Assembly (NCBI GenBank): GCA_905182395.1
Contig: CAJJBL010000018.1
Span: forward strand, 1 to 64,000
Reading direction: 5' to 3'
Length of the DNA stretch: 64,000 nt
Origin: an alpha proteobacterium SCGC AAA536-G10
GTDB lineage: Bacteria > Pseudomonadota > Alphaproteobacteria > Puniceispirillales > Marisalimonadaceae
Part shown: positions 10,554 to 18,267 of the stretch, in pieces
Numbering within the stretch: position 1 is the stretch's first letter
How the letters are laid out: the number at the start of each line of letters is the position of its first letter
The notes under the pieces: generated by a model
Databases searched by the model: none
What the model saw: the letters and a program-made list of their open reading frames with translations, nothing else
Told to the model about the DNA's origin: nothing
Program-made: the position numbers and the translations under genes

Positions 10554-11786
10554 CTATTTTACTAAATTATCTTTTCTAACAATATGGTCAGATATTTGTT
10601 GAGCAGTAAAAGCGCTTAGTGTCCATCCCAGGTGACCATGACCTGTATTATAAAAAATACCTGGCAATTTCCCACTTCCCACTTTTGGAATCATACTAGG
10701 GGTCATTGGTCTTAGTCCAGCCCAAGGTATTGCATGTTCTGTTGAAATTAAGGGAAATAATTTATTACACCAATTGATTAACGGATTAATTCTATCAGCT
10801 CTTATATCTTGATTATATCCATTAAACTCTGCAGTTCCGGCAACTCTAAATCTATCTTTTCCAAGTCTGCTAGAAACTATCTTAGCTTTATCATCTAATA
10901 ATGATACATATGGAGCATTTTTAACACTTTTAGCGTCATTAAGAAGTAAAGTAATAGAATAGCCTTTAACAGGATAAATATTAACGTTATCACCTAATTT
11001 AGAAGCAAATTGTTTGCTCATAACGCCTGCACAAATAACAACACCATCATAATTAGTTTTATATTTTTTATTTTCAATTTGAAAATGAATTATAGGATTT
11101 ATTTTATTATGATCAATTAATGAAATTTCTGTATCATAATTAAATTTAACACCTTTTTTTTGACAAGCATCTGCTAGTGACTTTGTAAATTTATGAATGT
11201 CACCTGACATATCACTTTTAGTATAAAATCCACCTATAAAGCTTTTAAGGTTTATTGTTGGTTCAATTTTTTTAATTTCATCTAACGTTACTTCTTGTCT
11301 GGTTAATCCAGCTTCTTTTAGCCATTTACTTACTTCTCGCCCATGTTCTAGAGCTTTACGGTTATCACAAAGATGTAATATACCTTTTTCTTCAAGATTT
11401 AATTCAATATTTTCTGCTTTTAATATTCTTTTGAATTCAACTCTACTTTCAATAGCCATTTTGGCTGTTAGAATAGTATGATTTTTATGGTTAGGGATAT
11501 TGCTTATAAAACTAAATAACCAACTGAGTTTATGAAAACTAGGCTTAGGATTAAATAAAAGAGGCGCATCTTTCTGAAGCATCCATTTTAATCCAGTAAC
11601 TATAGTAGACCAACTATTCCATACTTCAGCATTACAAGCTGAGAGTTGTCCACCGTTGGCAAAACTAGTTTCCATTGCTGCATAACGGTTTTTTTCGAAT
11701 ACAGTAACTTCATATCCTTTTTCTAAAAGTTGATAAGCGGTAGTAATACCTGTTATACCAGCTCCAACAATAGCTATTTTTTTCAT
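10554..11786 (-). CDS. DadA-type FAD-dependent D-amino acid dehydrogenase / glycine-oxidising candidate
   Basis: This is a DAO-superfamily flavoprotein (410 residues). The N-terminal Rossmann motif is VGAGITGITTAYQLLEKGYEVTVFEK, followed by the DadA-like stretch ETSFANGGQLSACNAEVWNS and LKWMLQKDAPLLF. The C-terminal flavin-contact region is WAGLRPMTPSMIPKVG and GHGHLGWTLS. DadA enzymes oxidise D-amino acids to keto acids and feed electrons to quinones. The 5' leader is a tandem glycine riboswitch, so in this organism the true substrate may be glycine or a compound that yields or derives from it; that is inference. A GGAG Shine-Dalgarno lies 8 nt before the ATG. Confidence 0.9.
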   Translation of the reverse strand: MKKIAIVGAGITGITTAYQLLEKGYEVTVFEKNRYAAMETSFANGGQLSACNAEVWNSWSTIVTGLKWMLQKDAPLLFNPKPSFHKLSWLFSFISNIPNHKNHTILTAKMAIESRVEFKRILKAENIELNLEEKGILHLCDNRKALEHGREVSKWLKEAGLTRQEVTLDEIKKIEPTINLKSFIGGFYTKSDMSGDIHKFTKSLADACQKKGVKFNYDTEISLIDHNKINPIIHFQIENKKYKTNYDGVVICAGVMSKQFASKLGDNVNIYPVKGYSITLLLNDAKSVKNAPYVSLLDDKAKIVSSRLGKDRFRVAGTAEFNGYNQDIRADRINPLINWCNKLFPLISTEHAIPWAGLRPMTPSMIPKVGSGKLPGIFYNTGHGHLGWTLSAFTAQQISDHIVRKDNLVK

Positions 11787-11794
11787 AAAATTTA

Positions 11795-11993
11795 CTCCGT
11801 AACAAGCGTTGTATAATTACAACTTACCCCATCTGTCACGGAACCTGAAAGATTGACCAAGATTAAACTTAGCTTACCCCTTCGGTGGATGATTGATATC
11901 ATCTCTCTCCAGATTGTCTACTTTTGATGTTTCGGGTGCCTGAGAGTTTCCGGGGTGGTTGCTCCTTCGGCGGCTATAAAATAACTCTCTCAC
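11795..11993 (-). promoter_or_regulatory. Tandem glycine riboswitch controlling the dadA-like gene
   Basis: Read on the minus strand, two glycine aptamers follow each other. Aptamer I (about 11993-11912) has GAGAGAGTT, CGCCGAAGGAGCAA and CTCTCAGGCA. Aptamer II (about 11911-11824) has GGAGAGA, ACCGAAGGGGTAA, CTTTCAGG and GACAGATGGGG. These are the conserved core elements of both aptamers. Then come a small palindrome (11808-11823) and the dadA Shine-Dalgarno. TTCCGTGACA of aptamer II (11834-11843) can pair over 10 bp, with two wobbles, with TGTTACGGAG (11795-11804), which holds that Shine-Dalgarno. This suggests translational ON control by glycine. A promoter-like TTGTTA...TAAAAT lies upstream in 12000-12046. 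Confidence 0.93.
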
Positions 11994-12046
11994 AAAAAAA
12001 GACTAAGACAATTATCATTTTACAAATTTTATAATTAATAACAAGT

Positions 12047-12922
12047 TTATTTTTGTTTAATAGAGTTATTTTTTGTAACTATAAATACACCAATACTAGA
12101 TAAGAAAAGGCCAAAAATATCCAAGTGAGTAAAATTTTCTTGGAGAATTAAATAAGCCATAATAGCTGAAACAGGAGGAATTAAAAAAAATAAAGTAGAT
12201 GTTTTACCTGCATCATTATATTTCAGCATCCACATTAAAATTAAAAAAGCACCAAGAGAAATCACTAAAACTTGCCAAGTCATTGCTATTAAAAAAGATG
12301 ATGTAAAATTTATAAAATAATTTTCAAAACATATTGCCAATAATAAATGAAAAATAGAAGCTCCTAATGCTTGAAGAAAGTTATTAGCTGATAAAGACAA
12401 ATCATTAACAATTCTTTTTTGCCAAATTATACCTATAGAAGATGAAATTAACCCAACTAATCCAGAACATAAAGCTAAAATAGTTAAGTCATCATTTAAA
12501 TCGGATACAATCACTATAGCCGCTCCTAAAAAACCTATTAATATACCAAACCATTGGATTTTAGATAAAAATTCTTTTAAAATTTTTTGTGCAAGGACAG
12601 CCGTCATAATAGGTTGTAAAGATACAATCAATGCAATTATGCTCGCAGAAGCTCCTTTAGATAAAGCATAGAAAACTCCACCTAAATAGAAACCATGAAA
12701 AAGTATACCGCTAACTAAAGCTTCTAAAACAGATTTAAAACTAAAAAATTTTCTCTCAGAAAATAAAATAAAAAAAACAAAGAAAATAAAGGCAACTATT
12801 ATAAACCTGTAAGATAAAGCTATAAAAGGAGATGCATCTTCTACAATGATTTTACTAGTTATAAAAGCTGAAGACCAGAGTATAACAAAGATTAAAGGAA
12901 AAAAATTATTCAATTTAAGCAT
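12047..12922 (-). CDS. EamA/DMT-family transporter
   Basis: This integral membrane protein of 291 residues has about ten hydrophobic helices arranged as two EamA repeats, the drug/metabolite transporter fold. It begins LNNFFPLIFVILWSSAFITSKI, a typical EamA first helix, and the second repeat starts near LALCSGLVGLISSSIGIIWQK. Family members export amino acids or metabolites or take up various solutes; the substrate cannot be told from sequence. It lies upstream of the riboswitch-dadA unit on the same strand, but the riboswitch leader probably starts a separate transcript. Confidence 0.85.
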   Translation of the reverse strand: MLKLNNFFPLIFVILWSSAFITSKIIVEDASPFIALSYRFIIVAFIFFVFFILFSERKFFSFKSVLEALVSGILFHGFYLGGVFYALSKGASASIIALIVSLQPIMTAVLAQKILKEFLSKIQWFGILIGFLGAAIVIVSDLNDDLTILALCSGLVGLISSSIGIIWQKRIVNDLSLSANNFLQALGASIFHLLLAICFENYFINFTSSFLIAMTWQVLVISLGAFLILMWMLKYNDAGKTSTLFFLIPPVSAIMAYLILQENFTHLDIFGLFLSSIGVFIVTKNNSIKQK

Positions 12923-12961
12923 ATAATTATTTCATATAAGATATTGTATTTATAGTGTTAT

Positions 12962-13357
12962 TTATTTTTTAGGTTCAATAGGACCGTTTAATTCTAGCCA
13001 TCGAGAGAATCCTCCAAGTATATGAGAGGCATTAAGAAGTCCCATATCATTTGCTGTTTCAGTTGCTAATGCGGATCTCCAACCAGATGCACAATAAAAA
13101 ATAAAGTGGTAATTTTCATTAAAAATTTTTTTATGATAGGGACTATTAGGATCTATCCAAAATTCTAACATTCCTCTGGGAACATGCTTTGCATTTAAAA
13201 TACGACCTGAATTAGATATTTCTCTGATATCACGAAGATCAATAAATAAATTATTTTTATCAGAATGCATTTGAATAGCATTCTCAACAGATAAATTATT
13301 TATTTTACTTTTAGCATTTTCAACTAATTCTAAAACAGATTTTTTTATTTGGATCAT
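12962..13357 (-). CDS. Rhodanese-like sulfurtransferase domain protein
   Basis: This is a single rhodanese domain of 131 residues. The active-site loop is CASGWRSA near residue 90, with the catalytic Cys at its start; the CH2A-like region LFIDLRDIREISNSGRI precedes it. The protein ends in ILGGFSRWLELNGPI, typical of the fold. Such proteins carry sulfane sulfur as a persulfide, but the acceptor here is unknown. It lies 39 nt upstream of the EamA gene on the same strand and 50 nt downstream of the FAD oxidoreductase, so the three may form one transcript. Confidence 0.88.
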   Translation of the reverse strand: MIQIKKSVLELVENAKSKINNLSVENAIQMHSDKNNLFIDLRDIREISNSGRILNAKHVPRGMLEFWIDPNSPYHKKIFNENYHFIFYCASGWRSALATETANDMGLLNASHILGGFSRWLELNGPIEPKK

Positions 13358-13407
13358 TATTATATTCGCTAAACAGTTAAAATTTAATTGAAACTTACTG
13401 AAACTTA

Positions 13408-14361
13408 TTAGTTTAGTCTATGAAATATTAATTCAGCAGCTTTTTCGCCAGATATAAAAGCAGACTCAACCCTAGATCCTTCCATGAAATCGCCAGCTAT
13501 AGCTATAGGATAATTAGGATCAATCTGAATCCCTTTAGCAATATTATTTACTTTAGCATATTTCCAAAAATGTAGTTTACTATAGACAATTTGTGAACTA
13601 ATTAAATGATCAGATAGTTTAAAAATTTTAGGTAATTCATTAAGTATTTGGTCTTTAATAAAAAATTGATCTTTTATAAAATTTTCATTTGAAAAAATAG
13701 CATTGGCATGGATTGTCCAGCAATTTTTATCATTACTAGAAGCTAGCCAGCTAAGAATATTTGATTTATTTTTAGATAAGTCAAAATAAGAAGGAATAGT
13801 ATCAGGTAGACTTTTAAAAGCTAACATTAATGCAATGCAAGAATCATAGGAAGCTGTAGATAATACTTTGCTGAGATAAGGAAATTTGGTCATCAATTCT
13901 ATATTTTGAGGGGCTGGTAATGTAGATATTACAGCATCATAAGTATCTTCTTTTGAAGAATTTTCATACAAAACATTAATTTTTTTATTATTTTTAAATA
14001 TTCCAATTACTTTAGTTTTTTGTTTAACATAAATTTCATTTGATATAGAGCTTAAAAAATTTCGCATAGTTGGAAATCCACGGTATCTTTGTGGAGAAAA
14101 ATTTTCATATTTTTTAATATAATTTTTATTTATGTCCGACTTTAAAAGTTGATTAAAGTTTTTTGATCGAGCAGTAAAAAATTGAGCTCCATGAAAAAAG
14201 GTAAATTTATTATTTTCTTTTTCTTTAATATGAGTTGCTATCCTTCCACCTATGAAATCACCTTTATCAACAATGATTGTTTCCAATCCATATGATTTAA
14301 GCTTTCTTGATGCAGAAATTCCTGCTATTCCTGAACCAATAACAAGTATTTTTTTTGACAT
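13408..14361 (-). CDS. FAD-dependent amine-oxidase/renalase-like oxidoreductase
   Basis: The protein is 317 residues long. A dinucleotide-binding motif IGSGIAGISASRKL sits at the N-terminus, followed by IVDKGDFIGGRIAT, where the GGR motif is typical of the amine oxidase/protoporphyrinogen oxidase superfamily. FFHGAQFFTARS and the C-terminal IAGDFMEGSRVESAFISG resemble the bacterial renalase-like group. The substrate is unknown; bacterial renalases oxidise aberrant dihydronicotinamides, so an NAD(P)H-repair role is possible. It is divergent from the HAD gene, with a 54-nt shared promoter region. Confidence 0.8.
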   Translation of the reverse strand: MSKKILVIGSGIAGISASRKLKSYGLETIIVDKGDFIGGRIATHIKEKENNKFTFFHGAQFFTARSKNFNQLLKSDINKNYIKKYENFSPQRYRGFPTMRNFLSSISNEIYVKQKTKVIGIFKNNKKINVLYENSSKEDTYDAVISTLPAPQNIELMTKFPYLSKVLSTASYDSCIALMLAFKSLPDTIPSYFDLSKNKSNILSWLASSNDKNCWTIHANAIFSNENFIKDQFFIKDQILNELPKIFKLSDHLISSQIVYSKLHFWKYAKVNNIAKGIQIDPNYPIAIAGDFMEGSRVESAFISGEKAAELIFHRLN

Positions 14362-14415
14362 AATATCCCTTATATAAAGTTAAAAAATAGGATTTACTTA
14401 CTAGGATTTAAAAAA

Positions 14416-15411
14416 ATGAGTAATTACAATATAAAGACTGAATTTATACTAGAGAAATTTCAATTTGAAAATCAATTTTCTTTACCAATATCTAAAAATA
14501 TAAACGCGGAATCTGTAGTAAATATATATGAAGCAATGAGAAGTTTTTTTCCAATTTATCATAATTCAGAAAAAGAAACAATCGTAGCTCCAAGATTAGA
14601 AAATATATTAGAGAGCTTTGATGGTTTATTTTTAGACGCGTTCGGTGTTTTAAATGTTGGGCCTAAACTTATACCTGGCATTATTAAAACAATTGATAAA
14701 GCAAGAGACATGGGAATTACATTATTAGTTGTTACTAATGGAGCAAGTAATGACACTTCAAAGAAAAGAGATCAATTGTCATCGTTAGGATTAGAGTTTT
14801 CTTATGATGAAATAATTTCAAGCAGAGATGCCGCAGAAGTATTTTTATCATTTAATAAGCCAGAAGGTCCTCTAGGAGTTTTAGGTAATATTGGAAATAA
14901 ATTTACTATTCCAGATTTAGAATGTGTTGAATTAGAGCAAGACTATTCAATATTTGAAGAAATGAGTTCTTTTATACTTCTTGGAACGACTATGTGGGAT
15001 ACTATGTGGCAAGATATGTTGTTAAATTCATTAAAAGATAATCCTAGACCTTTATTTGTAGCTAATCCTGACATAGTGGCACCTCATGAAAATAAATTTA
15101 GCATGGAACCAGCTTATTTTATATCACATTTAATAGCTAATGGTGCCCATCTGCCTTTTTGGCTTGGCAAACCATTTCCAACAATATTTGAGTTAGCACT
15201 TAACAGAATGACAGAGTTAGCAGGGAGGCACTTGAATCTTTCAAGAATTGGAATGGTAGGTGATACTCTTCATACAGATATTTTAGGATCTAATAGTATT
15301 GGATTGAAGTCAGTTTTAATGACAAATCATGGTCTTTTTAGAAATGAAAATATTGCTAAAATGATAAAAAAAACTGGTATTATACCTGATTTTATTATTG
15401 AAGGACCATAA
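14416..15411 (+). CDS. HAD-superfamily class IIA hydrolase (TIGR01459-like)
   Basis: This is a 331-residue NagD-like HAD protein. Motif I near residue 72 reads FLDAFGVLNVG, motif II is VVTNGASN, and motif III/IV appears as GMVGDTLHTDILGSN, with a C2 cap between. The Asp two residues after the nucleophile, usual in phosphatases, is Phe here (DAF); the alphaproteobacterial HAD-IIA subgroup I would place it in also has an aromatic residue there. The substrate is unknown. About 65 residues precede the HAD core. It is followed 3 nt later by an ABC ATPase gene, implying one operon. Confidence 0.82.
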   Translation: MSNYNIKTEFILEKFQFENQFSLPISKNINAESVVNIYEAMRSFFPIYHNSEKETIVAPRLENILESFDGLFLDAFGVLNVGPKLIPGIIKTIDKARDMGITLLVVTNGASNDTSKKRDQLSSLGLEFSYDEIISSRDAAEVFLSFNKPEGPLGVLGNIGNKFTIPDLECVELEQDYSIFEEMSSFILLGTTMWDTMWQDMLLNSLKDNPRPLFVANPDIVAPHENKFSMEPAYFISHLIANGAHLPFWLGKPFPTIFELALNRMTELAGRHLNLSRIGMVGDTLHTDILGSNSIGLKSVLMTNHGLFRNENIAKMIKKTGIIPDFIIEGP

Positions 15412-15414
15412 CAA

Positions 15415-16197
15415 ATGATGGAATCATTAAAAAATGATTTAATTTTTAAAAACATATGTTTTTCATATTCATCAATGCAAAATAACATATGTGATAATTT
15501 AAATTTAACAATAAAAAGTGGTAAATTTACAAGTATATTAGGTCCCTCTGGGTCAGGTAAAACTTCTTTATTAAAGTTAGCTTCTGGGCTTCTAGAGCCC
15601 ATAAGTGGTAACATCAAATATAAAAATAAAAAAATATCTGAGTGTCCATTAAACGTTACTTTGGTACAACAAAACTCTTCATTAATGCCATGGTTAAGCG
15701 TATATAGAAATATAATATTAGGTAATAAAAATTATAAAAGTTCATTAGGTAATAAACTAATAAAGGATGTTGGCCTAGAAGGCTTTAAAGATTTTTACCC
15801 TCACCAGTTATCTGGAGGAATGTTACAAAGAGTTGCTATAGCAAGGGCTTTGATTTTTAAACCTAGACTTCTTCTATTGGACGAACCATTTGGTGCTTTA
15901 GATAATTTGAGTAGAGAATTAATAGCAACGGAACTTGTGGGAATAATTAAAAAAGAATTAGGAACTGTAGTAATGGTAACTCATTCAATTGAAGAAGCTG
16001 CTTTATTAAGTGATGAGGTATTAATAATGGGTAGAAATCCATTATGTTTAATAAAACGATGTACTCCTCCAAATATATCTGGCTCTAAATCATGGCAGAA
16101 ATTAGGTCTAAGAAAATCATTAGAGGTAAAAGACTTTCAAAACTATTTAAAAATAATAAGAAAAATATCATATGAAATAATAGAAAAAGGATTGTAA
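15415..16197 (+). CDS. Orphan ABC transporter ATPase, NitT/TauT type
   Basis: This is a 260-residue ABC nucleotide-binding protein. Walker A is GPSGSGKTSL, the Q-loop VQQNSSLMPWLSV, the signature LSGGMLQRVAIARAL, Walker B RLLLLDEPFGALD, and the H-loop VTHSIEEA. LSGGMLQR and the MPWLSV stretch are typical of nitrate/sulfonate/taurine-type (SsuB/TauB/ThiZ) importers. No permease or binding protein lies next to it. The YnjBC-like transporter in this window lacks an ATPase, but this protein does not look like YnjD, so pairing the two would be speculation. It overlaps no gene and is 3 nt from both neighbours. Confidence 0.88.
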   Translation: MMESLKNDLIFKNICFSYSSMQNNICDNLNLTIKSGKFTSILGPSGSGKTSLLKLASGLLEPISGNIKYKNKKISECPLNVTLVQQNSSLMPWLSVYRNIILGNKNYKSSLGNKLIKDVGLEGFKDFYPHQLSGGMLQRVAIARALIFKPRLLLLDEPFGALDNLSRELIATELVGIIKKELGTVVMVTHSIEEAALLSDEVLIMGRNPLCLIKRCTPPNISGSKSWQKLGLRKSLEVKDFQNYLKIIRKISYEIIEKGL

Positions 16198-16200
16198 ATT

Positions 16201-16974
16201 GTGATTTATAAAAATCAGACAATTTTAGTTACTGCATCAGCTAAAAGATTAGGCAAACATATCGTAACTGATTTAGTTAAATCTGGTTGGAATATTGCTT
16301 TACATTATAATCAGTCAAAAATTATTGCTGAGGAGACAGCTCATTCCTTAATTAAAATTGGTGGGAAGGTGACCTTGCATCAAGCTGATTTGTCAAAGTC
16401 AGATCAACTTACAAATTTAATAAATAATGTTAAGAAACTTAATTCACAATGGATTGGCTTAATAAATAATGCTGGATTATTTAAATATGATGATGGAATA
16501 AACTTTGATTTTGAAAATTTAAATGATCACATGTCAGTTAATTTTATAGCCCCCGCTATCTTAACTCAAGCTTTAGCAAGGTTTACAATTGAAAAACAAA
16601 AACAAGATAAAAAATTACAAGGAATGGTAATTAATATTTTAGATGCTAAAATATTTGGATTAAACCCAGATTACTATAGTTATACATTATCAAAGCAGGC
16701 CCTTTATGGTCTTACTAAAATGTCAGCCCTTTCATATGCGTCGTCTATAAGAGTAAATGGAATTGCTCCAGGTATTACTCTGCCCGCTCCTGGGCAAGAT
16801 AAAAATTTATTCCAACGTTCTCATAAACAAAACTTACTAAAATCATCAGCTACTGTAGAAGAGATTTTAAACGCTATTCAATTCTTAATTATATCTAAAT
16901 CTGTCACAGGTCATGTAACTCTTCTTGATGGAGGAGCTCATCTTGCCCCACCAAGAAGAGATGTTGGATTGTAA
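16201..16974 (+). CDS. Pteridine-reductase-type SDR (FolM/PTR1-like)
   Basis: This short-chain dehydrogenase has 257 residues and a GTG start 3 nt after the ABC gene. The cofactor motif is TASAKRLGKH and the NNAG motif is present (INNAGLF). The catalytic Tyr-Lys pair is in YTLSK. In place of the usual catalytic Ser there is Asp (INILDAKIFG), the hallmark of PTR1/FolM pteridine reductases, and RVNGIAPG follows. Dihydrobiopterin, dihydromonapterin or dihydrofolate is the likely substrate. The next gene is folB, which supports a pterin/folate role. Exact activity is inferred. Confidence 0.82.
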   Translation: MIYKNQTILVTASAKRLGKHIVTDLVKSGWNIALHYNQSKIIAEETAHSLIKIGGKVTLHQADLSKSDQLTNLINNVKKLNSQWIGLINNAGLFKYDDGINFDFENLNDHMSVNFIAPAILTQALARFTIEKQKQDKKLQGMVINILDAKIFGLNPDYYSYTLSKQALYGLTKMSALSYASSIRVNGIAPGITLPAPGQDKNLFQRSHKQNLLKSSATVEEILNAIQFLIISKSVTGHVTLLDGGAHLAPPRRDVGL

Positions 16975-16999
16975 TAAAAATTTCAAAAAAGAGAAAAAA

Positions 17000-17359
17000 A
17001 TGTTAAACATTAGAAAAAGAAAAATATTTATAAATAATTTTGAATTAATGGCATCAGTTGGTGCGTATGAAGTAGAAAAAGAACAAAAGCAAAAAATAAT
17101 TATAGATTTAGAGATTTATCTTACAAATGATTCTGAAACTAAAACAGATGAATTAAATCAAACCCAAGATTATAGCCAATTCAGAACATTAGTTAAAGAT
17201 ATTATCAATAGTAGACACTTTCAATTACTTGAAATACTTACAGATAAAATTTATGAAGAAATCATTAAAAATGAATTTGTTTTAGGAGTAAAAGTTAAAA
17301 TTACTAAACCTGATATATTTTATGATTGTGAAGTAGCCTACCAGCTTTCTAATATTTAA
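17000..17359 (+). CDS. folB: FolB, dihydroneopterin aldolase
   Basis: FolB cleaves dihydroneopterin to 6-hydroxymethyl-dihydropterin and glycolaldehyde in folate synthesis. The family core starts INNFELMASVGAYEVEKEQKQKIIIDLEI, with ILTDKIYEEI and VKVKITKPDIFYDCEVAY further on. The ORF track starts at 16925 inside the SDR gene. I chose the ATG at 17000 because the resulting 119 residues match the family length and GAG lies at a suitable distance upstream. It follows the pteridine-reductase-like gene by 25 nt and its stop overlaps that of gloB by 4 nt on the other strand. Confidence 0.92.
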   Translation: MLNIRKRKIFINNFELMASVGAYEVEKEQKQKIIIDLEIYLTNDSETKTDELNQTQDYSQFRTLVKDIINSRHFQLLEILTDKIYEEIIKNEFVLGVKVKITKPDIFYDCEVAYQLSNI

Positions 17360-18120
17360 AAGTTATCTTTTTGAGTTCGGATAGATTTAAAAATTTCTGA
17401 TGGGCTGCTTAAATTAAGTCCTATGGAAGAAGCAAAAGAATTTTCATTAGCTCTTAAAAATGGATTAATTTTTTTTTCATCTCCTAATAAGAATGGAATA
17501 GTTGGCAGTCCCTCATTTCTTTTATTATTAATATTGTTGTAAGCTTGTTTTAGTAATTGGTTATTAGGATCTATATGAATAGAAAATTTTGCATTAGATA
17601 ATGTATATTCGTGGCCACAGTATACTGTAGTATCGTCAGGTAGTAATTTTAATTTTAGAAGGCTATTCCACATTTCTTCCATCGTTCCTTCAAAAACTCG
17701 ACCACATCCTAAGTAAAACATTGTATCTCCTGAAAAAAGATATTTTTCTTCTGGTATATAAAAACATACATGACCTAAGGTATGCCCTGGGGTATGAATT
17801 GCTTTAGAATCGGCTCCTGCTATAGATATAGTATCACCATCTGAAACAAAAATATCTATATCTGATATACGGTCCTTTTCATACAAAGGTGCAATTAATT
17901 GTGATTTATATATTTTTTTAAGTTTAGAGTTACCACCGGTATGATCATGATGATGATGAGTATTAATAATTTGATCTAAATTCCAGTTTTTAGCTTTTAA
18001 GACCTTTATTACTGGATCAGCTTCGCCTGGATCTATTACAGCAGTAATATTTTGTTTATCATTATGTAATAAATAGATGTAATTATCAGACAAAGCGCTA
18101 ATTAGTTCTATATGAATCAT
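17356..18120 (-). CDS. gloB: GloB, hydroxyacylglutathione hydrolase (glyoxalase II)
   Basis: This metallo-beta-lactamase-fold enzyme hydrolyses S-lactoylglutathione in methylglyoxal detoxification. The metal motif THHHHDHTGG lies near residue 55. HTPGHTLGHVCFY, FSGDTMFYLGCGRVFEG and CGHEYTLSNAKF supply the remaining metal ligands and the glyoxalase II signature. At 254 residues it has family length, with the C-terminal HAGH domain (NPFLRA). It stands alone, converging on folB and divergent from the chorismate mutase gene across 147 nt. Confidence 0.96.
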   Translation of the reverse strand: MIHIELISALSDNYIYLLHNDKQNITAVIDPGEADPVIKVLKAKNWNLDQIINTHHHHDHTGGNSKLKKIYKSQLIAPLYEKDRISDIDIFVSDGDTISIAGADSKAIHTPGHTLGHVCFYIPEEKYLFSGDTMFYLGCGRVFEGTMEEMWNSLLKLKLLPDDTTVYCGHEYTLSNAKFSIHIDPNNQLLKQAYNNINNKRNEGLPTIPFLLGDEKKINPFLRANENSFASSIGLNLSSPSEIFKSIRTQKDNF

Positions 18121-18267
18121 TTTTTTCCTATTTAGTTAATTGATTTAAGTATTGGTTTTTTAAAAACATTAATTTAAAATAAAGCATATTTTTATAATTA
18201 TTATAATCAAAAAGTTTATTTTATTAATTTTAGGTATATAAGTTAAAAAATAATAAAAAGGAATGAA

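Noticed and set aside
15415-16197. Orphan ATPase as the missing YnjD of the YnjBC-like transporter
   Set aside because: Its LSGGMLQR signature and Q-loop region look like the NitT/TauT class, not YnjD; physical linkage is also absent.
16925-16999. N-terminal 25-codon extension of folB in the ORF track
   Set aside because: It lies mainly within the SDR gene and is not family-like; the ATG at 17000 has a suitable GAG upstream.
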